Positions 6,923 through 15,074 of a DNA stretch of 64,000 nt are shown here, in pieces. The notes below the pieces were generated by a model. That model saw nothing but the letters and a program-made list of their open reading frames with translations. It was not told where the DNA came from and made no database searches. The position numbers and the translations under genes are program-made. Source of the stretch: Candidatus Pseudomonas phytovorans. GTDB taxonomy: Bacteria > Pseudomonadota > Gammaproteobacteria > Pseudomonadales > Pseudomonadaceae. The stretch is from the NCBI GenBank assembly GCA_029202525.1, contig CP119325.1:2082001-2146000 (forward strand), given 5' to 3'. Position 1 is the first letter of the stretch. Each line of letters opens with the position of its first letter.

Positions 6923-7873
6923 TTAGCGACGCACTACGCCAGGCAGCACGCAGAGCATTTCGAACAGCAGGTTGGCACCGAGCAGCGAGGTGTTGCCGGT
7001 GGTGTCGTAAGGCGGGGAGACCTCGACAAGGTCACAGCCGATCAGGTCCAGGCCGTGGCAGCCGCGAATGATCTCCATTGCCTGGATGGTGGTCAAGCCG
7101 CCAATTTCCGGGGTGCCGGTGCCAGGTGCCCAGGCCGGGTCGATGCCGTCGATGTCGAACGACAGGTAAACCGGGCCGCCACCGACCTTTTCCCGTACTT
7201 CGGCCATCAATGGCTCCAGCGACTTGTGCCAGCATTCTTCGGCCTGGACGACACGAAAGCCCTGGCGACGGCTCCAGTTGAAGTCATCGGCGGTGTAGCC
7301 CTGGGCGCGCAGGCCAATCTGTACCACGCGGTCGCAATCGAGCAGGCCTTCTTCCACGGCGCGGCGGAAGGTGGTGCCGTGGGCGATCTTCTCGCCGAAC
7401 ATGTGGTCGTTGACGTCGGCATGGGCGTCGATGTGTACCAGGCCGATCTTGCCATGCTTCTTGTGCAGGGCACGCAGGATCGGCAGGGTGATGGTGTGGT
7501 CGCCGCCCAGGGTCATCGGGATGACATTGTGCTCGACGATCTCGTCATACGCTTCTTCGATGATGCGCACGGCGTCCAGCAGGTTGAAGGTGTTGATTGC
7601 CACGTCACCGATGTCGGCAACCGACAGCGAGTCGAACGGGGCGGCACCGGTGGCCATGTTGTACGGGCGGATCATCACCGACTCGGCGCGGATCTGCCGC
7701 GGGCCGAAGCGGGTGCCGGAGCGCAGCGAAGTACCGATGTCCAGCGGTACGCCGATGAAGGCAGCATCCAGGCCTTGGGCGCTTTGCAGGTGGGGAAGAC
7801 GGAGCATGGTGGCGATGCCGCCGAAACGCGGCATTTCGTTGCCGCCCAGTGGTTGGTGGAGAGTCTTGTCCAC
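6923..7873 (-). CDS. gbuA: Guanidinobutyrase (ureohydrolase family)
   Basis: 316 residues. Hydrolyses 4-guanidinobutyrate to 4-aminobutyrate and urea, part of a side route of arginine catabolism; agmatine is the main alternative substrate. The binuclear manganese motifs are GGDHT (123-127), DAHAD (149-153) and DIDGIDPAW (from about 240). I favour the GTG start at 7873: an AGG-containing SD lies 6 bases upstream, while the in-frame ATG at 7885 has none. The divergent LysR gene and the downstream symporter reproduce the gbuR-gbuA arrangement of P. aeruginosa, which decides between guanidinobutyrase and agmatinase. Confidence 0.85.
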   Translation of the reverse strand: MDKTLHQPLGGNEMPRFGGIATMLRLPHLQSAQGLDAAFIGVPLDIGTSLRSGTRFGPRQIRAESVMIRPYNMATGAAPFDSLSVADIGDVAINTFNLLDAVRIIEEAYDEIVEHNVIPMTLGGDHTITLPILRALHKKHGKIGLVHIDAHADVNDHMFGEKIAHGTTFRRAVEEGLLDCDRVVQIGLRAQGYTADDFNWSRRQGFRVVQAEECWHKSLEPLMAEVREKVGGGPVYLSFDIDGIDPAWAPGTGTPEIGGLTTIQAMEIIRGCHGLDLIGCDLVEVSPPYDTTGNTSLLGANLLFEMLCVLPGVVRR

Positions 7874-8020
7874 GGTGGGCCTCATCAGTCGGTCGATTGT
7901 TGTGTTTGTTCGAACCTGTGCCGCCGCGCGCCTCTCAAGTGTGGATCAGCCGGCGGGCAGGGACATTTCGGCCAAGTCTGCTCAAGGTAGTGCCGGGGAA
8001 GAATCGCTACCGACAAATAC

Positions 8021-8044
8021 TTAGTTCAGGAATTTCTGAACTAA
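8021..8044. promoter_or_regulatory. Perfect dyad between gbuA and gbuR (candidate GbuR operator)
   Basis: TTAGTTCAG-GAATTT-CTGAACTAA: two perfect 9-bp arms around a 6-base spacer, with LysR T-N11-A spacing inside. It is 54 bases before the LysR start and ~148 bases before gbuA, the usual place for a LysR recognition site in a divergent pair. Confidence 0.65.
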
Positions 8045-8098
8045 AGGCCGGCAGAGCGGTTAGACTGCGCGCAAATACCCTTGCGGAACCGTTGCACC

Positions 8099-8992
8099 AT
8101 GGCCTCGACCTTGCCCGACCTGAAACTGCTGCGCATCTTTGTCAGCGTGGCGCGCCACCAGGGCTTCGCCAACGCGCAGCGCGAGCTGAACCTGTCGACC
8201 TCGGCCATCAGTACCTATATGAGCCAGTTGGAGGGCGCCTTGGGCATCGTGCTGTGCCACCGCGGCCGCGGCGGTTTCAGCCTGACCAGCAAGGGCGAGT
8301 TGTTCCACCAGGAAACCCTGCGGCTGCTGGCCGAAATGGATGGCTTCGAGCAGTACGCGGCTGCCCTCAAGGGCGAGTTGCGGGGCACCCTCAACCTCGG
8401 GGTTATCGACTCCACGGTCGGTGACCGGGCCTTGCCGTTGGCCGAAGCCATCGGCGCCTACAGCCAGGAGCACCCGGCGGTGCACCTGCACCTGTCGGTG
8501 TCCAGCCCGTACGAGCTGCAACTGGGCGTGCAGGACAACCGCCTGGACCTGGCCATTGGTGCGTTCTCTTCACGCATGAGCGGCCTGCTTTACCAGCCGT
8601 TGTACCGTGAACAGCACTGGCTGTACTGCAGCAGCCGCCACCCATTGTTCACCGAGCGGCGTATCCCTGAGCAGGTGGTGACCCAGCAACGCATGGTCGG
8701 GCGCGGCTACTGGAGCCAGGCCGAGCTGGCCCGGCATGGCTTCAAGCACAGCGCGGCGACGGTGGAGAGTATGGAAGCGCAGTTGATCCTGATCCTGTCC
8801 GGCGCCTATATCGGCTACCTGCCAGAGCACTATGCCCAGGCCTGGGTCGACAAGGGCGACTTGCGCGTGCTGTCGCCATCGACCTTTGGCTATCAGGCAC
8901 CGTTTTCGCTGATCGTTCGCCGTGGGCGCAGCCGTGAACCTCTGATCCAGACCTTCCGCGACCTGCTGAAAAGCCAGTTGAATGTGGGCTGA
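8099..8992 (+). CDS. gbuR: LysR-family regulator, probable GbuR
   Basis: 297 residues. The HTH occupies about 1-65 (LPDLKLLRIFVSVARHQGFANAQ, ending GIVLCHRGRGGFSLTSKG), followed by a LysR substrate-binding domain. It is divergent from gbuA, like gbuR in P. aeruginosa, which activates gbuA in response to 4-guanidinobutyrate. The ATG at 8099 is the natural start; a TTG six codons upstream is the alternative. A perfect dyad at 8021-8044 in the shared promoter is its likely operator. The regulatory link is inferred from position and family. Confidence 0.78.
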   Translation: MASTLPDLKLLRIFVSVARHQGFANAQRELNLSTSAISTYMSQLEGALGIVLCHRGRGGFSLTSKGELFHQETLRLLAEMDGFEQYAAALKGELRGTLNLGVIDSTVGDRALPLAEAIGAYSQEHPAVHLHLSVSSPYELQLGVQDNRLDLAIGAFSSRMSGLLYQPLYREQHWLYCSSRHPLFTERRIPEQVVTQQRMVGRGYWSQAELARHGFKHSAATVESMEAQLILILSGAYIGYLPEHYAQAWVDKGDLRVLSPSTFGYQAPFSLIVRRGRSREPLIQTFRDLLKSQLNVG

Positions 8993-9128
8993 GAAACAAC
9001 GCATTCATGCATTCCGTCGGGCGGCGTTAAATTCCGGCAAAAGCCGACCGCTAACCTGATAGCGCTCTGCTACATATCAACTTGCGCTGATGATTTTCCC
9101 CTTATTTCATCCTGCAAGGATCGCCCCG

Positions 9129-10694
9129 ATGCGCATGAATTTGCCCGTCACTGAGCACGAAAGAACCTTCTCAAGCGATCAACGCCTGATTTCCACGACT
9201 GACCTCAATAGCCGTATCACTTACTGCAATGAGGCTTTCGTGGCGATCAGCGGTTTTACCTACGACGAGCTGGTCGGCCAACCGCACAACCTGGTGCGCC
9301 ACCCGGACATGCCGCCATCGGTGTTCGGGCATATGTGGGAGACGATCAAGCAAGGCAAACCGTGGATGGGGGTGGTCAAGAACCGCGCAAAGAACGGCGA
9401 CTACTACTGGGTCAGTGCCTACGTCACGGCGGTCTACGAGCAGGGCCGCATCAGTGGTTACGAGTCAGTGCGCTCGGTGCCCACGCGCGAGCAGATCCGC
9501 CGCGCCGAGGCACTGTATGCCCGCCTGCGCGCCGACCGTGCTGCCGTGCCTTGGGCGGCCCGGCTGGGGCATGGGTTGGCCCATGGCTGGCCGTTGATCG
9601 GCGCGGGCCTGCTGTCGGCGGCCGGTTACCTGTGGCTGCCGGTCTATGCAGCGCTCGGCGTGCTGATGGCCAGCCAGCTGTTGGCCTGGTACCTGGTCGA
9701 GCATCGGCAAAATCAGGCTATCCGCCGCACCTTGGCCGAGCATCCCAAGGCCTTCACCAGCCCGCTGGTGGCGCTCACCTACAGCGACAACCCGGGCCTG
9801 CAGGGGCAGCTTGACCTGGCCATCATCAGCGAGGAAGCCCGCTTGCAAACGGCCCTGACCCGCCTGGTGGACGCCGGGGTCGGGGTGAAGTCGCGGGCTG
9901 CGCAGTCGTCCGACCTGTCCGATGCCCAGGCGCAGATGCTCGACCGCCAGCGTAGCGAGACCGACCAGTCGGCCACGGCCATTGCGCAGATGGCAGCGAC
10001 CATTCAGGAGGTCACCCACAATGTGCAGAGCACGGCGCATGCGGCCGGCGATGCCGACCAGCTGGCGCAGCATGGCAGCGAACTGGCGCTGCAGAGCCTC
10101 AAGGCCATGGGCAGCATGAGTGATGCCGTCAGCGACATCGGCCAGGCGGTCAATGCCCTGGCGGAGCAGACCCAGTCTATCGGCAGCGTGGTCGACGTGA
10201 TTACCTCGATTGCCGAGCAGACCAACCTGTTGGCGCTCAACGCCGCCATCGAGGCTGCGCGCGCGGGTGAGCAGGGGAGGGGGTTTGCCGTGGTGGCCGA
10301 TGAAGTGCGCTCGCTGGCCCAGCGTACCCGTGCATCGACCGACGAGATTCACCACATCATTGCCTCGCTGCGCGCGGGGGCGGAGCGGGCGGTGAGCACT
10401 GCCAACCGGGGTGAGCAGATCTCGCGGGACAGTGTGCACAGCGTCGAGGCCGTGCAGGCGGCATTGAGCGGGATTGCCCAGGCGGTCAGCCGCATCACCG
10501 GCATGAGCCAGCAGATGGCGACGGCGTCGGAGCAGCAAAGCCATGTGGCCGAAGACATCAACCAGCAAATCGTGAGGATTGCCCAGCTGTGTGACCAGAG
10601 TGCCGGGCAGGCCAGGCAGGGGGCCGAAATCAGCCAGGACCTGGAGCGCATGGCGGAGTACCTGCACAGCCTGGCGGAGCGCTTCAACCGCTGA
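9129..10694 (+). CDS. Aer-type PAS-domain methyl-accepting chemotaxis receptor
   Basis: 521 residues. An N-terminal PAS domain (about 18-115: ISTTDLNSRITYCNEAFVAISGF, then GQPHNLVRHPDMP, then NGDYYWVSAYVT) matches the FAD-binding PAS of Aer energy-taxis receptors. Two hydrophobic segments (about 150-200) anchor it in the inner membrane. A cytoplasmic MCP signalling domain follows, whose hairpin tip (EQTNLLALNAAIEAARAGEQG, about 360-380) contacts CheA/CheW. No periplasmic domain is present, as expected for Aer. I chose the ATG at 9129, which follows an AAGGA SD. It would steer cells by redox or oxygen state; this is probably one of several Aer paralogues. Confidence 0.88.
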   Translation: MRMNLPVTEHERTFSSDQRLISTTDLNSRITYCNEAFVAISGFTYDELVGQPHNLVRHPDMPPSVFGHMWETIKQGKPWMGVVKNRAKNGDYYWVSAYVTAVYEQGRISGYESVRSVPTREQIRRAEALYARLRADRAAVPWAARLGHGLAHGWPLIGAGLLSAAGYLWLPVYAALGVLMASQLLAWYLVEHRQNQAIRRTLAEHPKAFTSPLVALTYSDNPGLQGQLDLAIISEEARLQTALTRLVDAGVGVKSRAAQSSDLSDAQAQMLDRQRSETDQSATAIAQMAATIQEVTHNVQSTAHAAGDADQLAQHGSELALQSLKAMGSMSDAVSDIGQAVNALAEQTQSIGSVVDVITSIAEQTNLLALNAAIEAARAGEQGRGFAVVADEVRSLAQRTRASTDEIHHIIASLRAGAERAVSTANRGEQISRDSVHSVEAVQAALSGIAQAVSRITGMSQQMATASEQQSHVAEDINQQIVRIAQLCDQSAGQARQGAEISQDLERMAEYLHSLAERFNR

Positions 10695-10701
10695 GATCGC
10701 T

Positions 10702-10748
10702 GGGGCCGCCTTGCGGCCCATTCGCAGGCAAGCCAGCTCCCACAGGAT
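10702..10748. repeat. Left part of a REP repeat cut by the IS element
   Basis: A GGGCCGC-CTT-GCGGCCC hairpin (10703-10719) followed by a REP arm (CGCAGGCAAGCCAGCTCCCACAGG). The arm stops at the IS left end. The sequence resumes after the IS at 12181 with CACCACAGGC, the same order as in the intact REP pair at 38154-38252. The last three bases, GAT, are the target duplication. Confidence 0.75.
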
Positions 10749-10776
10749 TGGACTGCCCCCCAAAAGTTGGACAGTT

Positions 10777-11583
10777 CTATGCTGCCGCCTGGGTCCTGTA
10801 CTCGACAGGGCTCAGGCCATTGAGCCTTAGCTTGATGCGGTCATGGTTGTAGTAGTGAATGTACTCATCCAGGCCCGCTTTCAATTCATCAATACTCTCG
10901 AAACGCTTGAGGTAGAAAAATTCTGACTTGAGCGTGCCGAAGAAGCTTTCCATAGCTGCATTGTCTAGGCAATTGCCTTTACGAGACATGCTCTGTTTCA
11001 CCCCACGACTGCGCAGCTGGTGGCGATACTGACCCTGCTGGTACTGCCAGCCCTGGTCGGTGTGGAGCACCAGCTTCGGCTTTTCTCCCAAGGTTTTGAG
11101 TGCCTTGTCGAGCATGTTCCCAACCAGGCTGTACTGAGGGCGACTCGCCGTCTCGTAAGCGATGATTTCTCCGTTGTACAAATCCATCACAGGCGAAAGA
11201 TAGAGCTTCTGTTCAGCCACTTTGAACTCAGTTACGTCACTCACCCATTTCTGATTAGGACGCTGGGCAACGAAATTTCGCTCCAGCAGATTCGGCGCTA
11301 TCTTGCCAACAACACCTCGGTACGACTGATACTTCTTAGGTCGCACCAGTGACTGCAGACCCAGGGCAGCCATCAGCCTCTCGATGACCTTCTTGTTGAC
11401 CAGTACCCCACCTTTTCTGATCACGAGTGCAACGCGTCGATAGCCGTAACGCCCTTTCTCTTTGCGATAGACCTGCTGAATCTGCTCTTTAAGCTCGGCA
11501 TATTTGTCCGGCTTCTGCTGAGCTTGCACCTGATAGTAAAAGGTACTGCGAGCCAGCCCGACCAGACGCAGCAGGTCAGGCAA
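10777..11583 (-). CDS. IS3-family transposase OrfB (DDE integrase core)
   Basis: 268 residues counted from the TTG at 11583. The catalytic triad is D116 (WVSDVTEF), D176 (HTDQGWQY) and E212 (AAMESFFG), with the 35-residue gap typical of DD(35)E integrases. An IS150-type HTH_21 segment precedes the core. The true product is an OrfAB fusion. The frame is open upstream of 11583 into the end of orfA, where the encoded LKPRFPLPDLLRLVGLARS run matches the usual fusion junction, so the annotated start is only nominal. Confidence 0.9.
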   Translation of the reverse strand: MPDLLRLVGLARSTFYYQVQAQQKPDKYAELKEQIQQVYRKEKGRYGYRRVALVIRKGGVLVNKKVIERLMAALGLQSLVRPKKYQSYRGVVGKIAPNLLERNFVAQRPNQKWVSDVTEFKVAEQKLYLSPVMDLYNGEIIAYETASRPQYSLVGNMLDKALKTLGEKPKLVLHTDQGWQYQQGQYRHQLRSRGVKQSMSRKGNCLDNAAMESFFGTLKSEFFYLKRFESIDELKAGLDEYIHYYNHDRIKLRLNGLSPVEYRTQAAA

Positions 11584-11612
11584 AGGGAATCTAGGCTTGA
11601 GCCTCGAAACGA

Positions 11613-12131
11613 TCAGGACTTTTTCCCCGACATTCGTTCCTTTTCCTCTCGCAAAGCCTTGAGCTCCTTTAAGACAGCGTTCTCCATGCGCAGATATTCG
11701 AGCTCCGCCATCAGCTGGTCTCGGGGCTTTTGCGAATCGTCAGTATTTGTGGGTTTTGCTGGTTTGATCTTCTTCGGCACTTTGATCGGCTTTTTCTGGC
11801 GGTCGACAGGGGCTATAGGGTCACCACTGTAGTACTGCCGCTGCCAGCTGCCTATCTGCGATGATTGACCGAGGCCAAAATGTGCTGCGGTTTGCCGCAT
11901 GGAAAGGCGATGTTCGTGCATGTAGCTCAGCACCTGTCGCTTGAAATCGTCGTCATAACGCCGCCCATGTGAGCGTGAAGAAAGGCTGGATTCGCTCTGA
12001 TGGCTGGAAACCCACCGGCGGAGCAGGCTGAAATCAACATCGAAATGCTGGGCTACCTTTCGGAAGCCATTATTGCCATCCAGGTAGGCTGAGACGGCTG
12101 TGAGCTTGAACTGCTCTGTGTATTTGCCCAT
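11613..12131 (-). CDS. IS3-family OrfA (DNA-binding part of the transposase)
   Basis: 172 residues. Two HTH segments (about 5-45 and 57-100) recognise the terminal repeats, and a C-terminal coiled coil (ELEYLRMENAVLKELKALREE) allows oligomerisation; this is IS150-group architecture. Near the 3' end the frame reads GGG-AAA-AAG-TCC-TGA. Slipping back one base on the A run enters the OrfB frame, giving the transposase fusion. The start is the ATG at 12131. Confidence 0.88.
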   Translation of the reverse strand: MGKYTEQFKLTAVSAYLDGNNGFRKVAQHFDVDFSLLRRWVSSHQSESSLSSRSHGRRYDDDFKRQVLSYMHEHRLSMRQTAAHFGLGQSSQIGSWQRQYYSGDPIAPVDRQKKPIKVPKKIKPAKPTNTDDSQKPRDQLMAELEYLRMENAVLKELKALREEKERMSGKKS

Positions 12132-12180
12132 AGGTCCCCCAAGGGTTGGATTTTTTGTCCAACTTCTTGGGGGCAGTCCA

Positions 12181-12352
12181 GATCACCACAGGCCTGAGCC
12201 TTGTGCAGTACCTGTGGGAGATTCTATGGTTTCTGGCAATGGCATCAGGGTTGCCAAGTGTTCGCTGCATATCTTATGGCAAACACCTGTAAGCCCTGAT
12301 GCGATCCCTGTGGGAGCTGGCTTGCCTGCGAATGGCCCGCAAAGCGGGCCCC
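12181..12352. repeat. Right part of the interrupted REP cluster
   Basis: After the GAT duplication come CACCACAGGC and a REP half (GTACCTGTGGGAG). A second REP half follows at 12306-12352 (CCTGTGGGAGCTGGCTTGCC, then a CCCGC-AAA-GCGGG hairpin), inverted relative to the copy at 10702-10748. Before insertion this was a ~220-bp REP cluster between the aer-like gene and the DTW gene. Confidence 0.65.
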
Positions 12353-12389
12353 GGTTCTGTGGCAAACTGTTCTCGCCAAGGAGAACCCC

Positions 12390-12989
12390 ATGCCCAGACC
12401 CCGCTGCGAGCGCTGTCAGCGCCCGCTCGACCATTGCCTCTGCCCACTGATTCCCGCGCTCGACAGCCGTACCCGCGTCATCCTGCTGCAGCACCCCAGT
12501 GAAACCGCCCACGCCCTGAATACCGCGCGCCTTGCTGCCCTTGGCCTGAACAACGCCGAGCTGCGGGTAGGTGAGGTGTTCGATGACTTGGCGCTGCTTC
12601 TCGCAACACCCGGCTACCGGCCGGTGCTGTTGTTCCCCGGCGACGACGCCCAGGTGCTGACGGCGTATGGCGAGGCGAGCGACAAACCGTTGATGTTGAT
12701 CGTGCCCGACGGCACTTGGCGCAAGGCGCGCAAGCTGCTGTACCTGAATCCGTTGCTGGAGGCGTTGCCGCGGGTGACGTTGGGGGCTGTCGCGCCATCG
12801 CGTTATCGGCTGCGCAAGGCGCCGGAAGCGGGGGCGTTGTCGACGATCGAGGCGGTGGTGGGGGCTTTGAATGCGCTTGAGCAGCCGGCCTGCTTCGTCG
12901 CGTTGCTGGCGCCGTTCGAGGCATTGATCGAGGGGCAGATCAGCGCGATGGGTGTAGAGACATTCCAGCGTAACCATGGAACCAACTGA
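12390..12989 (+). CDS. DTW-domain protein, probable tRNA aminocarboxypropyltransferase
   Basis: 199 residues. An N-terminal zinc-binding cluster (CERCQRPLDHCLC, about 6-18) precedes a DTW domain with the signature PDGTWRKARK (about 110-119). DTW proteins such as E. coli TapT transfer the 3-amino-3-carboxypropyl group of S-adenosylmethionine to a uridine in tRNA (acp3U). A late S-T-I-E-A motif is also typical. The ATG at 12390 has an AAGGAG SD. It is convergent with lapE across a GC-rich hairpin. Confidence 0.8.
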   Translation: MPRPRCERCQRPLDHCLCPLIPALDSRTRVILLQHPSETAHALNTARLAALGLNNAELRVGEVFDDLALLLATPGYRPVLLFPGDDAQVLTAYGEASDKPLMLIVPDGTWRKARKLLYLNPLLEALPRVTLGAVAPSRYRLRKAPEAGALSTIEAVVGALNALEQPACFVALLAPFEALIEGQISAMGVETFQRNHGTN

Positions 12990-12995
12990 CAGCCG

Positions 12996-13014
12996 GGGGC
13001 CGCAAAGCGGCCCC
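12996..13014. terminator. Bidirectional hairpin between the DTW gene and lapE
   Basis: GGGGCCGC-AAA-GCGGCCCC: 8-bp arms with a 3-base loop just after the DTW stop and before the lapE 3' end. No U-tract. The same small hairpin form recurs at 18654-18672. Confidence 0.55.
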
Positions 13015-13031
13015 GGCAATCTCACATCCGA

Positions 13032-14390
13032 TCAACGCATCTCAGGCAGGTGCGCATCGGTGCGCACTTCGCTGGTAGCCAGCGCCTCTGGCGGCAGCGA
13101 AATACGCTGTTTGCTCAGCAGCTCACCCATGGTCGCCAGCACGCGGTAGCGCGAGAACTCCTCGGTGTAGCGTACCTCGGTGTAGCGGCGGTCTGCGTTG
13201 TACAGCTCGTTCTCACTGTCGAGCACGTCCAGCAGGGTACGCTGACCCAGGCCGAACTGGTCCTGGTAGGCGGCACGCACGCGTTTGGTGGTTTCGGCGT
13301 ATTCGCGCGCGGTCGGCAGCTGCTTGCTGGCGTTGTTCATGGCGTTCCACGCCAGGCTCAGGTTTTCGGTCAGCTCACGCAGGGCGTTGTTGCGGATGTC
13401 CAGCGCCTGGTTGATCTTGTGTGCGTCAGACTGCAGGCGGGCCTTGTCGCTGCCGCCGCGGAACAGGTTGTAGTTCATCTCTACACCGGCCTGCCAGTCG
13501 TTGTTGCTGTGGCCTTTCTCGCCGCCGGTGTTGTTGTTGGCACCGGTAGCCAGAATGGCGTCGAAGCGCGGATAGAAGGTCGACTTGCCGACTTCGTATT
13601 GCTGCTCGGCGGCGTTGACGTCTGCCTGGGCAGATTTGATGTAGGGGTTGTTCTGGCGCATGCTGTCGCGCGCACCATCGAGGCTTTCAGGCACCTCGCC
13701 CTTGATGGTCGCCGGGCTTTCCAGCTCGTCCGGGGCACGGCCGACCACGCTGAAGAAGTTGGCCTCGGCATCGGCCAGGTCGACCTCGGCGGTATCCAGG
13801 TTGTTTTCTGCCAGGGCGCGACGTGCGCGGGACTGGTCAAGGTCGGCGGTGCTGCCGACGCCGCGCTCGTTACGCAGGCCGATCTGGTCGTTGACGCGCA
13901 GGTGGGCCTGCAGGTTGTTCTTGGCCAGGGTCACCAGTTCGCGGCGCTTGAGCACTTCCAGGTACACCTCGGTCGCACGCAGGGCAACATCCTGGGCCAC
14001 GGCCTGGGTGTAGTAGGCGCGGGAGGTGGAGACTGCCTCGGTGCGGCCCACTTCATTCGACGTGTTGAAGCCGTCGAATATCATCTGCCGCAGGCGCAGC
14101 TCGGACTGGGTGTAGTTCAGGGTTTCCTTGTTGTGGTTACCCTCGGCACGCGTCGTGGAGTTGTCCGAACGCTGACGGCCATAGCCGGCGACCAAATCCA
14201 CGGAAGGGTAGTAGCCACCACGCGCAAACTTCACGTCTTCATCAGCCGAGAGCTTGCTGTTACGGTTGGAGCTGACCTGCGGGTGGTAGTCCACGGCGCT
14301 CTGGACGGCCTCGGTGATCGACATCGCCTGTACGTTGGCACTCGCCAGGGCCAACAGTAATGCACTGGTGATGGGGTTCAAAACGCGCAT
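13032..14390 (-). CDS. lapE: TolC-family outer-membrane channel, probable LapE
   Basis: 452 residues. A Sec signal peptide (cleavage near NVQA) precedes a TolC fold: two repeats, each with long helical stretches and short strands (MSITEAVQSAVDYHPQV at the start and FGLGQRTLLDVLDSENELYNADRRYTE in the second repeat). The agglutination-type TolC pattern and the position upstream of DTW and aer-like genes match P. putida lapE, the outer-membrane part of the LapBCE type I exporter that secretes the adhesin LapA for biofilm formation. lapA/lapBC are not in this window. A GGGAGA SD supports the start. Confidence 0.8.
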   Translation of the reverse strand: MRVLNPITSALLLALASANVQAMSITEAVQSAVDYHPQVSSNRNSKLSADEDVKFARGGYYPSVDLVAGYGRQRSDNSTTRAEGNHNKETLNYTQSELRLRQMIFDGFNTSNEVGRTEAVSTSRAYYTQAVAQDVALRATEVYLEVLKRRELVTLAKNNLQAHLRVNDQIGLRNERGVGSTADLDQSRARRALAENNLDTAEVDLADAEANFFSVVGRAPDELESPATIKGEVPESLDGARDSMRQNNPYIKSAQADVNAAEQQYEVGKSTFYPRFDAILATGANNNTGGEKGHSNNDWQAGVEMNYNLFRGGSDKARLQSDAHKINQALDIRNNALRELTENLSLAWNAMNNASKQLPTAREYAETTKRVRAAYQDQFGLGQRTLLDVLDSENELYNADRRYTEVRYTEEFSRYRVLATMGELLSKQRISLPPEALATSEVRTDAHLPEMR

Positions 14391-14701
14391 GGTACATCTC
14401 CCTGATCCTGGAATTGATCCTGCTGCTCGCCAAAAAAATGACGATAAAGTTATCGCGTATAGTGTTGCAGGTTTTTAACAACACAGCTAAGTACATTCAA
14501 CGCGATAGATAAGAAGATTTATTCATATCAAATTGCCACATAAGACATATATTGTCTAACAAGGATCGCGCCAAATGATCTTGGTAAGCAGGGTGGAAGC
14601 CACCAAAGCCAGAGGATACAAGGCTTTTATACGGTTCCAGAACTATTTCCGATAAAGAAAACGCGAGTTAGGCGAAAGTGATATTTGGCGACAAAAAAAT
14701 G
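14391..14701. other. AT-rich upstream region of lapE
   Basis: 311 bp, markedly more AT-rich than its surroundings, between ybaN and lapE on the same strand. It contains a small AGACA-TATAT-TGTCT dyad (14543-14557) and an imperfect AAAGTGA/TCACTTT pair around the ybaN stop. I see no ORF with coding character and no convincing FleQ-type site. It probably holds the lapE promoter and its control sites. Confidence 0.5.
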
Positions 14702-15067
14702 TCACTTTGGCCTGTGCAGGGTTTTCTGTCTGACGATATACAGGCTTACCAGCACCGCACTGGTCAACATGAAGGCGCGCGCCCAGAACAGAGGCACCAG
14801 ATAGCACGACAGACCAATGCTGGCCCACATCAGGCCGATGGCGTAGACCTTGCCCTTGAGGGGGATGCCTTCACCACTGAGGTAGTCGCTGATCCATGGC
14901 CCGAGCTTGGGGTGATGGACCAGCCAGTGGTGAAAGCGCGGCGAACTGCGGGCAAAGCAGGCTGTCGCCAATAGCAGGAACGGGGTGGTGGGCAATACCG
15001 GGAGGAAGATTCCCAACACCCCCAGCGCAACGCTGAGCCAGCCGATGGCCAGCAGCAGGTAGCGCAC
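14702..15067 (-). CDS. YbaN/DUF454-family inner-membrane protein
   Basis: 121 residues with about three to four membrane helices. GVLGIFLPVLPTTPFLLLATACFARSSPRFHHWL is the DUF454 signature; the function is unknown. The start is probably the GTG at 15067, seven bases after the upstream yecA-like stop, so the two genes are very likely one operon. The product has a basic C-terminal tail (RQKTLHRPK), placing that end in the cytoplasm. Confidence 0.8.
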   Translation of the reverse strand: MRYLLLAIGWLSVALGVLGIFLPVLPTTPFLLLATACFARSSPRFHHWLVHHPKLGPWISDYLSGEGIPLKGKVYAIGLMWASIGLSCYLVPLFWARAFMLTSAVLVSLYIVRQKTLHRPK

Positions 15068-15074
15068 AGGCGAC

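Larger units (their letters stand above)
10749..12180 (-). mobile_element. IS3-family (IS150-type) insertion sequence, apparently intact
   Basis: 1432 bp. The ends are 25-bp imperfect inverted repeats (TGGACTGCCCCC...AGTTGGACA) that differ at two positions. GAT flanks both ends (10746-10748 and 12181-12183), the 3-bp target duplication expected of this family. Inside are orfA with two HTH segments and orfB with a DDE integrase core, linked by a -1 frameshift. Intact ends, a clean duplication and open frames all indicate a recent, probably active insertion. It landed inside a REP repeat downstream of the aer-like gene. Confidence 0.93.

Noticed and set aside
5303..7990. A very long open frame on the plus strand (895 codons), opposite the symporter and gbuA
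   Set aside because: It is exactly antisense to two well-supported genes, is rich in His, Gln and Gly as GC-rich shadow frames are, and has no domain resemblance.
9024..9050. A GCCGACCG that looked like a FliA (sigma-28) -10 before the aer-like gene
   Set aside because: The -35 TAAA is 11 bases away, not the ~15 needed from TAAAGTTT, and the -10 matches only 5 of 8. Not good enough for a chemotaxis-type promoter claim.
14675..14708. AAAGTGA...TCACTTT pair near the ybaN stop as a terminator
   Set aside because: The arms are only 7 bp, AT-rich, 20 bases apart and not followed by a T run on the minus strand.
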